Of a stretch of 64,000 bases of DNA, positions 9,928 to 19,964 are shown in pieces. Location: assembly GCA_010405405.1 (NCBI GenBank), contig MU004231.1:240321-304320 (forward strand). The letters run 5' to 3'. Made by a program: the position numbers and the translations under genes. The first letter of the stretch is position 1, and every line of letters starts with the position of its first letter. The notes under the pieces are model-generated. The model ran no database searches. It was given only the letters and a program-made list of their open reading frames with translations, and had not been told where the DNA came from. Source of the stretch: Microthyrium microscopicum. Lineage: Eukaryota; Ascomycota; Dothideomycetes; Microthyriales; Microthyriaceae.

Positions 9928-11706
9928 CTAAAACCGGGACATCATAGACTCTAATCTGCGACATGACGAGTCGAGACGAGAGACCATTTGTTCCAGACGT
10001 TGAGATAATGCCTCATCGTCGTCTTCAGAGGCAACAACGAGTTCATAGCGAGCAAAGGCCTTTTCAGGTGCAATGCTGCCGAATAGTGGCTCAAAGTCGG
10101 CTTCCTTGGCAGGTGAGGTGGATGAGTTGATAGCATATAAGGTGACAGTGGGATCGTTCTCATCAAAGTTGTTTTGTGGTTCTTCTTGAGACTTGACGGC
10201 TTCAATGGATGCGGCAGAGTCGACTTTGGCGGGGGCAGTCTTGATCTCAGGATATGTGGTCTTTTCATCCTCAGAGCCTTCAAGTTCAGCAATCAAGCTA
10301 TCAGAGTCCTTGCCGGAGAGAGCAGCAAAGTCGATAGGCTCAGCTGGTCCAGCAGGGAGTTCGGTGACGGCGAAAACAGATGGCTGTTGGTACATGTCAT
10401 GAGGAATAAGCTGTGGCTGTTGAGACATCCAGTTGTTGTTTCCAATATTGAGAGACGACAAATCGACAGGCATATCAGGAATAAAGGTCATGCCGACATG
10501 GGTAGAGTTGTTGGCTGGTGGAAGGAACTGGGAAGATCCATAAGGATGGGGATCCTTGGGCATTGGAGCCTCCTGTTGTTGTGGAGCTGAAGACGCAATC
10601 TTGGAAAATGATTCAGCAAGGTCTGGATCCCGGCTGAGTTCCTCAAGGAATGGTCGGAAGGCGTTGTGCGAAAGAAGCTTTTCAGCCAAAGCACGATAAC
10701 GTGCGTTTTCTTCCATGAGCATTTGATTTTGGCGTTTGACCTCAGCAGTTTCGTTGGCCTTGGCTGCGAGTTCACCTTCAAGTTGACCGATGTATTCTAG
10801 TAATGTTAGTTATTTAATCAATGTATATGTTTCAATAGACTTACCCTTTCTTCTTGAACGGAAAGCACGAGCAGAAACTTTGTTTCGAAGTTGACGGCGC
10901 TCTTTGCTGCTCAGCTTCTTGCCTTCTTCACTATTGAGCAGGCGCTCATCTTCATCCATATCATCCTCATCTTTCTTGGCCTTGATAACATGAGGTAATA
11001 AAGAGTTGCTACCTGGCGAGAGATGATCCGCAGCAATGTTACTACTTCTACGAATCTCACTCATAACGCGGGAGATGGTGTCTTCGGTTCTTTGGTCCAA
11101 GGGTTGAGATGATACAGAGCGGCGAGATGACTGGCTACGTGACTGTTGTCTCTGTTGTTCAGCTTCGCGCTGCTTTTGTTTCTCCATCATAGCCTGTCTT
11201 TGTTGAGCAGCTTGTTGATGCATTCCTGGAAAGTATCGGATGTTGGCTTGAGCTTCCTCTTGCTTGAGGAGTGTGTTGGGGTCGATGAAATCCTCGTTGC
11301 TCATTTCGAGAAGAGTGTCGAGACCACCATCCATAGAGTTTTGCGAGTTCATATTGTCCCAGATTTGAGCATCATAAATGCCGGTGTTGTAGTTTGGAAA
11401 GACGTGTTGCTGGCCGAGAGCGCGGATGTGGTCGGCCTGGATTGGCAATCCAGTCTGTTGCTTGAATCGTCCATAGTCGTGAGATGGACGCATGAGTAAC
11501 GAATCGTCGTTGAGATCTTGTGAGATGGCACTGGTTGGACTTGTAAGACTTGAAGTGGCCTGTGGAAGTAAAAGTCCCTTGGAACTTCCAGCTGCTGGAG
11601 AGTTCATTTGGCTAAAGTCAAGATAGCTTGAGAGATCAGTATGATCCACGTTTTGACCGTTGAATTGAGGCATATCGAGTGGTGCTGAATGAGGCGAATT
11701 GTCCAT
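9928..11706 (-). CDS. bZIP transcription factor
   Basis: Two exons, 10845-11706 and 9928-10796, 576 residues; a 48-nt intron splits the bZIP itself. The basic region is SSKERRQLRNKVSARAFRSR (about residues 267-286), with the N-x3-A-x3-F/R spacing of fungal bZIPs, followed by KEYIGQLEGE and a leucine zipper. The N-terminal half is Gln/Ser-rich (QQRQAMMEKQKQREAEQQRQ around 170-190) and the segment just before the basic region is acidic (DEDDMDEDER). The C-terminal half contains several acidic, activation-domain-like stretches. Nuclear DNA-binding regulator; target unknown. Its 5' intergenic region is unusually long (1.3 kb), as is common for regulators. Confidence 0.9.
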
Positions 11707-13029
11707 TACGAGAGATCGACTTTGAGTACTGGAAAGAGGAGAGGGTAGGAGAGAGAGTAGAGTCCCTTGTGTAAGTGGTCAATACCAAAGTAGATTGAAA
11801 TGCAAGGTATCGGCTGGGCTACAGCAGGGCAGTCGTCGTAAGCAGTGGTTTAGCGCTCCGGGGGGTGTTTCGAGGTGGATTGGGCCAGTCAGAGGGACAA
11901 GTTGGCAAGTTGAGTTGGTGAGAGATGTTGTGGTATAGTTTAGGAGTGGTGATGGTGTTTTCAAGTTGATATTGAAGCAATGAAGAACAATGTTTAGTGA
12001 AAGTTAAAAGGTGTTGAGTTGGTGGGAGGCTCAGTCAATAGGCAGACGTCTTTGATCTTGGCAAGTTGGCAGGATGGGTCCCCAAGCCAGAAACCGGGCA
12101 GGGAGAATGAGACTGTAGGGCGATCAATGGAGCGTGGAAGCCGGCGGAATGGCTTAACGAGGCTGTGCTTCCTGCATCCACAACCCTGGCTTTTCTTCCC
12201 TTTTAGGACTCGTGTAGGGAGACTCTTCGGCCTTCGGACTCTTATAGTGGCCGTCGTCCAATTAAAGAGTCGAGATGATCAGGAACTGGTGGTCTAGTTA
12301 GAGTTGCCACGCGAGCCAATGATCGGATAAGGTGTGGTTCAACGCGAAACCGAACTCCATCTCCACCTCAAAACAGGACAGGTCCCACCATTCTTCAACG
12401 CGATTCAGTCTGTTCCATTCTCCTATCCTCAAATTTTCACAACTCGCTCCCAAATATCTATTTGAAAGACCGAGTACCGAATAAAGGGGAGATGTGTTAC
12501 CAGACGCAAGTAAACCACGAGTATCACATACCAGCAACAACCTGTAAAACCATTCGAATTGTGCACTTCTGATTCCAATTCAATCGGACTTGCACGATGT
12601 TAGAATGCAGCCAAGCCTGAAGTAGTGACAATTTCGACACTCCAAAGCCCCAAGTAGTAGTACTGTCTCGGCGCCGATATAACCAAGATGGGGGTTCAGT
12701 GACGAGCATTGTGCTAATTTTGGACGACCTGCCACGTAAATTTGGGCTGTGTCCAACCAGGCTCGGCAAGTCGGCAAGTCGGAGCTCTTTCGGGCTACCC
12801 CGGTCCATTTACTTCATTGATATTCAACACCATCACCATCACCAATGTCCAGATATACGAGTATACGGTATACACGGCACGAGATGCGGTTTGAATTACA
12901 CGGAATGGTTATCTGCTAATCACAATATATGTGCGTATTTAATTATTGATGTGACTTCTCTGTGTATGTACAACTTCATTTATAGCCAGTCATCAATATC
13001 CTAAATTTCGACCAGGCTGATGCAGTTAA
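11707..13029. other. Long 5' region of the bZIP gene
   Basis: 1.3 kb without a convincing gene. Immediately above the bZIP start is a purine-rich stretch on the plus strand (GGAAAGAGGAGAGGGTAGGA, 11730-11749), pyrimidine-rich on the sense strand, typical of a promoter or UTR. The open frames here start with non-ATG codons or lack protein-like composition. Confidence 0.45.
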
Positions 13030-13842
13030 CTATATACCTCTAAATCCAGGCAATGGCATCGGACTCGCTGCACAGCTCGTAAATGTAGCATTAACAGAAG
13101 TGCCACGTTTCCGAACTTGCCTTAGACCAGGCAAATTATCCAACATACCACGAAGTCTCCACGAAACTATCAAGTTATCCCCAACATAACGCCTCGTGTC
13201 CCGTATAATCGGTCTCACTAGCTGCACCAACCGCCTAAACACCTTCTTCGAGCATTCCGCCTTACTCAACAGATCAGCGCAAAGACAAGCAGACTCTAAC
13301 ATAAAGCTCAAGCGACTAGCCTGAGAATCTGTCGCTTTGGCTGCGGCATGAGATGCCAATAAAGCTTGGAATTGTTCTTCTTGGACGTGTATTCTGGAGG
13401 TGTAGGTTTGATTCATTTTGACCTGTGCGTCAAGTAAGTGGATTAGTCGTTCTTGATTGCGAACCAGTCTTTTGATGGCGTCGTCGTTGAGAGCTGGTGG
13501 TGGTGAGAGATGTTGAGTTGGTGGATGGGGACTTGGAAGGGCATCTGGAGATGAGGTTCCATCTTCGTCCGGGGCCTCGCTTTTGTGCTCTTGTGAGCTG
13601 TTGTCGGTGTTTGGGTCGGAGGTTTGGTTTTTCTTCGGTGATACATGTTGAAGTTTGCAGCTCGTACATCTGAGCATGGTAACGCCGCAGCGAGCTTCAG
13701 AGGACCTTCTTGACATATCGGGAGACATTGTAGGGGCGGTGGACGTGATGGTGGTGGTCTTGATCTCTGGATTTGCGAATTGTTGAATATAAATACGGAA
13801 AGAGGCGATGCGATATAGAGCATCAGCTAGAACAACACTCAT
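13030..13842 (-). CDS. Uncharacterised protein, helical C-terminal half
   Basis: Single exon, 270 residues from the ATG at 13842 (the frame is open upstream but only to a TTG). The N-terminus (MSVVLADALYRIASFRIYIQ) is amphipathic. Residues 50-120 are polar and Ser/Pro-rich with a RCTSCKLQH motif. From about 125 on it is helical (NDDAIKRLVRNQERLIHLLD) and ends with a basic, Cys-containing tail. Not recognised. It is the most 3' of three consecutive minus-strand genes of unknown function (13.0-16.9 kb), and its upstream sequence is related to that of the next one. Confidence 0.6.
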   Translation of the reverse strand: MSVVLADALYRIASFRIYIQQFANPEIKTTTITSTAPTMSPDMSRRSSEARCGVTMLRCTSCKLQHVSPKKNQTSDPNTDNSSQEHKSEAPDEDGTSSPDALPSPHPPTQHLSPPPALNDDAIKRLVRNQERLIHLLDAQVKMNQTYTSRIHVQEEQFQALLASHAAAKATDSQASRLSFMLESACLCADLLSKAECSKKVFRRLVQLVRPIIRDTRRYVGDNLIVSWRLRGMLDNLPGLRQVRKRGTSVNATFTSCAASPMPLPGFRGI

Positions 13843-13879
13843 CTTTTGTCTTAGTAACCAGCAGGAATGAGACTGGACT

Positions 13880-13919
13880 CGATGAGACAATATACAGCTG
13901 TCTGAACAGTGTTGTATAG
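13880..13919. promoter_or_regulatory. Upstream block conserved between two neighbouring unknown genes (copy A)
   Basis: Forty bases align without gaps to 15824-15863 (30 identical). Thirteen contiguous bases, CGATGAGACAATA, are identical, and a second 13-base stretch (11 identical) lies at exactly the same spacing of 27. Similarity continues more weakly for about 18 bases to the left. It lies 38 bp above the start of the 13030-13842 gene. Confidence 0.45.
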
Positions 13920-14365
13920 CTACAAAACAGTCTCAGTGCCGATTGTTATGCTAAGTGTTAGCCTTGGACATGGACACAGACTATTCTGAACTTGAGCTTT
14001 GCATTGATAGGGATCTTTTCAAGTTTTCATCATTAGATGTAGCTATTATGAGTGTAAGAATCGTATCAACCAAAAGATGCAAGGCCAGAATGCCTTGTCG
14101 TCGTTTGACATGAAAAGCTTACCAAAGAAACATATCACTGACATTACATATAGCACCAAGACATGAGCTCCCGAAAAGTCTTAGCATGATCAGACAGTGT
14201 AGGAGACATAATGAATTGAATATCTAGGACTCTAAGAATTGACCTGAACTCCAAACTCCTCCTTGCAAATGAAAAAGTGATGCCGTCTGTGTTGTCTACC
14301 CTATGCTCGAGTATACCTGTTACGGTCCCATTCCATCTAGTGATCAAGCACAAGTTTTCGACAAA

Positions 14366-15691
14366 CTAACTGGTGTATTTGAGTTGTATATCTCGGCTCT
14401 TACGACCAAGATCCTTCAATATGCTCAAAACCGCCATGGTCTCCGCCAGAGACTTTGACAACTCCTCAATTTCCGCGGCCTGGCTGGCCTTGATATCTTC
14501 AGCAGCTGCAAGAAATCCTGCAAGTTCACGAATCTTCCCCCCTTGACATTTGATGGTTTCCTCTGCCACAGCGAGAGATTCTGCTAGCTCTTCGGCTTGT
14601 GCGGCTTGGAGGATTCGGGCATCTTCAGCGGCCGCAAGAAGATTCGAAAGCTCTAGAAACTCGTCAATGTAGGAGTCGTTGGTTGCTTCAGCCGCGGCGA
14701 GAGATCTTGATAGCTCTTCGACTATTGCTGCTTGGAAGGCTTCGGCATCTACAGCAGCTAAAAGGATTTGCGACAGTTTTTGGATCTTCTCCTCTTGACG
14801 ATTGTTGGTTGCTTCAGCCACGGCGAGAGATTTTGGTAGCTCTTTGGTTTTCGCGGCTTGGACGGCAGTGGAATCTTCAGCAGCCGCCAGGACCTCCAAG
14901 AGCTTTTGGATCTTGTTGACTTGACAGTCGCTGGCCACTTCGACAATGGCAAGAGATTCCAAGAGCTCTTTGCTCCTGGCGGCCTGGCTTTGCTTGAAGG
15001 CTGTGTTGGAATGGAGCAACATTTGTGTTTCCCGATGCTGGTTGCGGGACTCCTGCACCAGTCTTTCGATGAATGCGTTTTTGAGGTTGATGTCTGCTTT
15101 TTGCTGTTTAATGTACATGTTCGCTTCTCGGATATGGTGCCTAAGCTCTGTGGTAGCCGAGTTATGGACGGCTACTACTAGCAAAGCGGTAACGATGACG
15201 CAGGTAGCTGGAATGAAGATGGTTCTACGGAAGGAAAGCATTGAAAAGATGAGAGAAGGCCGGATGGCGCTGATCATATTGAGCGTGGACATGATGGACC
15301 TGATGATGAAAGTGATGCCGTTCTCAGTCTTGCCTTTCGATTCGATCTGCGCTGAGCTGGAGATGGTTGCCTCGCTCTTGTCGGACATAGTGGTTTGTGT
15401 GTTGTCCGTTGGATTGTCGACATCTGCCTCTGATGACTCTGGTTCTGTCTCGAAGAACAAACAAGTGATGCGAAAGCTGAGGATGGGGAAAATAGCAAGG
15501 GCGTAGACAATGAAGAAGAGAATGACGATAAGAAGAAGGCAGAAGACGGAGAAAAAGGAGTCGACTGGACAGTCGAAGATGGAACAGAAGACGTAGGGCC
15601 AGATGACGCCGAGGGTGGTGTCCAGAATGAAGTCGTTGATGGATCTGAAGATGGAGAGTACGGGCTCCATGATAGAGAAGATGCAACTCAT
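14366..15691 (-). CDS. Membrane-anchored coiled-coil protein with four 42-residue repeats
   Basis: Single exon, 441 residues. A strongly hydrophobic N-terminal region (about 21-80, including VFCLLLIVILFFIVYALAIF) and a second membrane segment (about 156-175, RRTIFIPATCVIVTALLVVA) are separated by a polar, acidic Ser/Thr-rich loop. Residues 185-425 are an Ala/Glu/Leu-rich coiled coil. Within it, residues 244-411 are four tandem 42-residue units (six heptads each), typified by SLAVAEAT at the start and LLAAAED...QAA...EEL at the end. Topology suggests a long cytosolic or lumenal rod on a membrane. No family recognised. Confidence 0.72.
   Translation of the reverse strand: MSCIFSIMEPVLSIFRSINDFILDTTLGVIWPYVFCSIFDCPVDSFFSVFCLLLIVILFFIVYALAIFPILSFRITCLFFETEPESSEADVDNPTDNTQTTMSDKSEATISSSAQIESKGKTENGITFIIRSIMSTLNMISAIRPSLIFSMLSFRRTIFIPATCVIVTALLVVAVHNSATTELRHHIREANMYIKQQKADINLKNAFIERLVQESRNQHRETQMLLHSNTAFKQSQAARSKELLESLAIVEVASDCQVNKIQKLLEVLAAAEDSTAVQAAKTKELPKSLAVAEATNNRQEEKIQKLSQILLAAVDAEAFQAAIVEELSRSLAAAEATNDSYIDEFLELSNLLAAAEDARILQAAQAEELAESLAVAEETIKCQGGKIRELAGFLAAAEDIKASQAAEIEELSKSLAETMAVLSILKDLGRKSRDIQLKYTS
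14459..14962 (-). repeat. Four tandem 126-bp units encoding 42-residue coiled-coil repeats
   Basis: Units cover residues 244-285, 286-327, 328-369 and 370-411, all exactly 42 residues with no indels, and a fifth partial unit (SKSLAE) follows. The unit length equals six heptads, so amplification preserves coiled-coil register. Confidence 0.9.
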
Positions 15692-16063
15692 GGTGGAGGC
15701 TATGAGCTCTTCAAGATTGATTGAAAGTCACAGAGTATAAATAAGTACATGGAAATCGAGGTGAATCATGGACAAAAGCAACACCATCCTTGGTCTCAAA
15801 ACAAACACAGTTGACACTGAACCCGATGAGACAATACATGGCTTGCCGTGCACTGTTGGATAGTAATCAAGCATTTCTTTCTGCAAACGAAGCGGACGGT
15901 GAGAAGAGCTAATCAATTCACATTAAGTTCTGGACGATACCGGAGTTTGACCTGCAGAATACAAAGTTTCGGACGAGAAGATTTGATATTTCTATAAAGT
16001 ACACTCCTCTTCCCTGATAGCGACTACATTCCGTCGAGCCTCCAGAAGTCGGCAAAGAAGCAA
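15692..16063. other. Intergenic region between two unknown minus-strand genes
   Basis: 372 bp holding the promoter of the coiled-coil repeat gene, including the conserved block at 15824-15863. No gene is seen. Confidence 0.45.
15824..15863. promoter_or_regulatory. Upstream block conserved between two neighbouring unknown genes (copy B)
   Basis: Partner of 13880-13919 (30 of 40 identical, gap-free). Here it lies 132 bp above the start codon of the membrane coiled-coil gene. Confidence 0.45.
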
Positions 16064-16921
16064 TCATTTGGTCCCTGAACTGGCCCAGAGTGACAAGAAT
16101 CGTTCATCATTGTCAAAGGAACCAATTTCTTGCTCAAGCTCAGCGACTAGATGCCAGCAATCGCAATCCTCATCCATCCAGCCAATCACAGACTGGACAA
16201 AGTCTCGAACCTCTCCAAAGGCTTTGACAAACTTGATAGCCTGCTTCTTCAGCACTTCTTCCTGCTCCAAGTCAAAGGTCCGAATTTTGCTGCTCAGCTT
16301 CTGCACGATATCAACATCAGAGCACGTTGTCACGGTCAGATGCATGAAGTCGTCGCACAGGCCCTTGGTCTCCATCAAGAATCGCAAGCGGGCGAGCAGC
16401 AACTGCGCCTTACCCTTGAAGTTGTTCAGAGTGAGCTCGAAGTCATTCGCGTGGTTCTTGACGGCAGGCCAGTCCTCTTCTTGCCAACGTGTTTCAAGGT
16501 CCCGATGATCTCGAATGGGAAATATGGCTGGCCAAGTTGAGGATGTTTTGAGCAAGTCGTTGACGGCGATGATCAGGCCGTCTACGCCGATTGCCAGGCA
16601 ATTTAGGACCATTGGGAGAACGGTGAACCCTGGAGTGAGGCCATGCTGATATTGCGTCATGAGGGCGCGAAAGAAAGAGGACTCAGATTGCAGATGGCTA
16701 GTGGGATTATGATCCAGGTCATTAAGTCCAGCTCCCTTAGTCTCGATCGTGAGATTGTGGTTGAGCTTGAGGTTTTCCGGAGATGATGGGGTTTCCTCAT
16801 CTTGCTTCATGGTAAGTGCGGTTACTTCCAGACGTTGACGTGTTGGCATGGTGAAGGACTTTCCAAGCATGAGGACGAGATTGTCGGTAGGGCTTTTAGA
16901 CATTGCTGGCAATGATTCCAT
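16064..16921 (-). CDS. Uncharacterised helical protein
   Basis: 285 residues from the ATG at 16921; the frame is open a further 31 codons upstream but begins there with TTG, so an additional 5' exon cannot be excluded. Residues 1-110 are polar. Residues 115-150 include a moderately hydrophobic stretch (TVLPMVLNCLAIGVDGLIIA), and the C-terminal half is helical with a WMDEDCDCWHLVAELEQEIG segment near the end. No family recognised. Third of the minus-strand run of unknown genes. Confidence 0.6.
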   Translation of the reverse strand: MESLPAMSKSPTDNLVLMLGKSFTMPTRQRLEVTALTMKQDEETPSSPENLKLNHNLTIETKGAGLNDLDHNPTSHLQSESSFFRALMTQYQHGLTPGFTVLPMVLNCLAIGVDGLIIAVNDLLKTSSTWPAIFPIRDHRDLETRWQEEDWPAVKNHANDFELTLNNFKGKAQLLLARLRFLMETKGLCDDFMHLTVTTCSDVDIVQKLSSKIRTFDLEQEEVLKKQAIKFVKAFGEVRDFVQSVIGWMDEDCDCWHLVAELEQEIGSFDNDERFLSLWASSGTK

Positions 16922-17391
16922 GTCCGGCGCGTTTGTGGAATGATGGGGAAGGCTTTGAGCTCTCAGTCGCTGCGAAATGGACCGTATACATAACCAAACA
17001 GTGACACGACGCAAAATGCATGCGAGACGGCAGAGTTCAGCCTAACATGAGGAACGGCATAGCTGTAATCAGACAATAAGCAGCTACCCGACCAACATTT
17101 GGTTGATAGTACCCACCCGTCGCGCAAACGACGCTGAGCCGATGCTCCATGACAATGCAAATATCCGGGAAACCGGGCAACATTCAATTTGAGTTGAAAC
17201 TCCGCGAATACTAGACTGCGCTGCTGCCATCTTGTTTGCGTTATTATTGCAGCCTGATTGTCACGTCAGCCCTCTATGCGCGATACCGAGACTTCGTGAG
17301 ACATTACTTTTAGCTGGACTGGCAATTGCCTGGCACTTCCACGCTTTTATAACATAAAGTCGATGAAATGAAAAGGGTATCATAATTCTCT
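16922..17391. other. Intergenic region
   Basis: 470 bp between the unknown helical protein and the DUF1770-type gene. No gene is seen; it should contain the promoter of the former and the 3' UTR of the latter. Confidence 0.45.
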
Positions 17392-17898
17392 CTACCTCCT
17401 CAAATAGCCATTGGTTACCAACCAACTCCGTATCTTACTCCCATAAGTCGCGCCAGACCCAGACGAAGCCTTCGTCCAGAATCTCCATCCCGTCAATGTA
17501 AGTTCCCATAGCGTTCCCTGGAAAAGAGGAAAGAAAACCTGCACACACCCGAAATTAGCCAAAACCATATACTTGTCCAGATCATCTTGTCTTACCTGAT
17601 CTTTCAGCGTTATCCATGCAATTGCTCCCCACGATTCTGCTTTTTCTATGCTCCTTAGATAGCTTTGTTCGAATCTAAGATCTGGCAGGGGAGGAAGTGT
17701 TTGTTTTCGAGCGACTGGCCGCAGAACTGAGGTCGGTATTTCATCGTCTTCTACGTCGGATATGTCGCCGGAATCCGATATTGTGACTGGGACTTTTTGG
17801 CTGGCTGCTGTGCTTGGATTGATATCGATATGGGGGTCTGGGTTTCGGTTTATGGAGGCGGCTTGGATCGTTGAGGCTAGTTCAAAGGTGGAGGCCAT
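17392..17898 (-). CDS. DUF1770-type fungal protein
   Basis: Exons 17596-17898 and 17392-17538 give 149 residues. The conserved region runs PPLPDLRFEQSYLRSI, then ESWGAIAWITLKDQ, then across the intron to VFFPLFQGTLWELTLTGWRF and SGATYGSKIRSWL, which matches the layout I remember for the fungal DUF1770 family. A hydrophobic stretch (about 112-130) may associate with membranes. The 57-nt intron (17539-17595; GTAAGA donor, GGCTAATT branch, TGTGCAG acceptor) is a multiple of three without a stop, so an unspliced transcript would encode a 168-residue protein. Function unknown. Divergent to the MoaA gene. Confidence 0.75.
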   Translation of the reverse strand: MASTFELASTIQAASINRNPDPHIDINPSTAASQKVPVTISDSGDISDVEDDEIPTSVLRPVARKQTLPPLPDLRFEQSYLRSIEKAESWGAIAWITLKDQVRQDDLDKYMVLANFGCVQVFFPLFQGTLWELTLTGWRFWTKASSGSGATYGSKIRSWLVTNGYLRR

Positions 17899-18337
17899 CT
17901 TGAGAGCTTTACGCTATAGCACTGTAGGAACGAAAGATTGTCTATGTGAAGATTGGTATCTTGTTGGGTCTTTGATGTCCGCCACGCCGCATGAAGTTGA
18001 ATCATCGTCAATGCCAAGGCTCAGATGGCCAAAGAATCTTATCTTATCGCCTATCATTATCGTACTGATCTTCAGTTTTAGTGGCGACGGAGTTATCCGC
18101 CTGATCCGTTACTTCAAGAGTCAAGACACCAGGCATGCTGATAATGCTGGAATCTTGTAGTTCAGTGCGTCTATTTAATCCCTCAGTTAACACTATACAT
18201 TTCCTCTCGAAACCTCATCGCTATCAACCTTCAGCCAGTCTCTTAGGCCTGAGCTCATGATTCCACGGAGCAGATCTTAAGCCTTCGAACTCCTGGCCTT
18301 GTGCCACCAGTGTTGTTATTGAAGAAGCAATCGCTAT
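17899..18337. promoter_or_regulatory. Divergent promoter region between the DUF1770-type gene and MoaA
   Basis: 439 bp between two divergent start codons; both promoters must lie here. No specific element identified. Confidence 0.5.
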
Positions 18338-19749
18338 ATGATTTTTGATGTTCGCAGCATGCTACGATCCGGTGCGCTAGGCAGCTCAAAGCGCCACGGC
18401 ATCTCCAGATTGCCCCCAAGTTCTCTGGTATATGCTCGCATTAGTACTGGAACACGATCAACTATCGGTCGTACTGCGTTCATCTCTACGGCTCATGCGG
18501 TGGAACAACCGACAATTCCTCAAGTCCCACTCTCGGCTATTGGCGCACATGAATCTTCACGGAAAGCCGCCCTACGAGAGGCAAAACCATTCTCAGCGTT
18601 CTTGACAGACACATATCACAGGCAGCATGACTACTTAAGAATTAGTCTCACAGAGAGGTGTAATCTCCGTTGTTTATACTGTATGCCAGAAGGTATGTTG
18701 ATCCTTGGATTTGCAAAGATACTCGCTTACTGATTATAGAGGGCGTGCCGCTATCTCCAGCAGCTCATATTCTCACATCTCCGGAGATCTTCTATCTATC
18801 GTCCTTGTTTGTCTCTCAAGGAGTCAACAAGATAAGACTCACTGGTGGCGAGCCTACTGTGAGGAAGGATATTCTACCACTGATGCAATCGATTGGGTCG
18901 CTTCGTTCCAAGGGTCTACGTGAAATAGCAATCACTACCAATGGCATCTCATTGCATCGCAAGCTGGACAGCATGATAGAGTCCGGATTGACCGGGGTCA
19001 ACCTCAGTCTGGACACTCTGGATCCATATCAGTTCCAAATTATGACTCGGCGTAATGGCTTCGAAGCGGTTATGAAGAGCATCAATCGCGTGTTAGAGAT
19101 GAAGAAAATGGGTGCATCTATCAAGCTTAAGATCAATTGCGTTGTTATGCGCGGCATGAATGATCGAGAGATTATTCCATTTGTCGAGATGGGCCGGGAG
19201 CAAGATATTGAAGTGCGGTTCATTGAGTACATGCCATTTGGAGGCAACAAATGGAGCCAAAAAAAGATGTTTCCGTTCAAGGAGATGCTGGAGAATATAC
19301 GGCAAAAACATCCAAACATCCATTCAGTCCAAGGTCACAAAAATGACACTAGCAAAACCTATCAAGTACCCGGATTCGTTGGAAAGGTCGGCTTCATTAC
19401 GAGCATGACAAGCGACTTTTGCGGCACCTGTAATCGACTGCGAATTACGAGCGATGGCAATCTCAAAGTCTGTCTTCATGGTAACGCAGAAGTTTCTCTA
19501 AGAGATATTTTGCGAGAACACAACAATGGAGAGCCAATAGATGAGACCACCTTCCAATCGATCCGAGAGACTGAGATCGAGAAAGCCAATGGCAGCATAT
19601 CCGAGGATACGCCTTTTGGGTGGGGACCACGCGAAGCCCGCCTACTTCAAATTATTGGCGCTGCAGTGAAAAAGAAGGAAGAGAAGCATGCTGGAATGGG
19701 CGAGCTTGAGAACATGGAAAATCGACCCATGATATTGATTGGTGGGTGA
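18338..19749 (+). CDS. MOCS1A: MoaA-type GTP 3',8-cyclase (MOCS1A/CnxABC MoaA part)
   Basis: Exons 18338-18692 and 18740-19749, 454 residues. Radical-SAM enzyme of molybdenum-cofactor synthesis, acting on GTP to start cyclic pyranopterin formation. The SAM cluster motif [12 protein letters not shown] (cysteines 108, 112, 115) is followed, across a 47-nt intron, by [21 protein letters not shown] and ITTNGISL are the expected core motifs. The second 4Fe-4S cluster motif is [20 protein letters not shown]. The protein ends RPMILIGG, with the functionally important C-terminal double glycine. An Arg/Ser-rich N-terminus suggests mitochondrial targeting; a second ATG at 18359 is also possible. MoaC follows 215 bp downstream, and splicing could join the two (see 19742-19914). 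Confidence 0.93.
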
Positions 19750-19914
19750 AACTAACATCACGATGCATATTGAGCACTACTTTTTATGATGTATATGCCA
19801 CTTGCATTGGATAGGAGTTTGATACCAGGATTGTGTACCTATTTGTTATGCTATTCTATTATTTACTTGATCCTTTTCTTTGTTGTTTGTGCCGTGGCTA
19901 ACATTACCACTCAG
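19742..19914 (+). other. Candidate alternative intron that bypasses the MoaA stop and fuses MoaA to MoaC
   Basis: The 3' side is a strong acceptor: GTGGCTAACATTACCACTCAG (branch CTAAC, AG at 19913-19914). A GTGGGT donor at 19742 leaves one base, and joining to 19915 gives an uninterrupted frame into MoaC (predicted fusion of 691 residues), deleting the MoaA GG-stop. The alternative donor GTGAAA at 19745 shifts frame and ends soon after. The in-frame donor is weaker than consensus, which suits alternative use. Confidence 0.6.
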
Positions 19915-19964
19915 ACCCGAAAGTGAACTCAATATCTTGTGCGACAACAAGGGGGGGAATTTCG

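Noticed and set aside
11779-11964. Possible upstream open frame in the bZIP 5' region, considered as a GCN4-type translational control element
   Set aside because: It starts with TTG rather than ATG, and the bZIP is not of the Gcn4/CpcA type.
14599-15506. Several plus-strand open frames
   Set aside because: Shadows of the membrane coiled-coil repeat gene on the minus strand.
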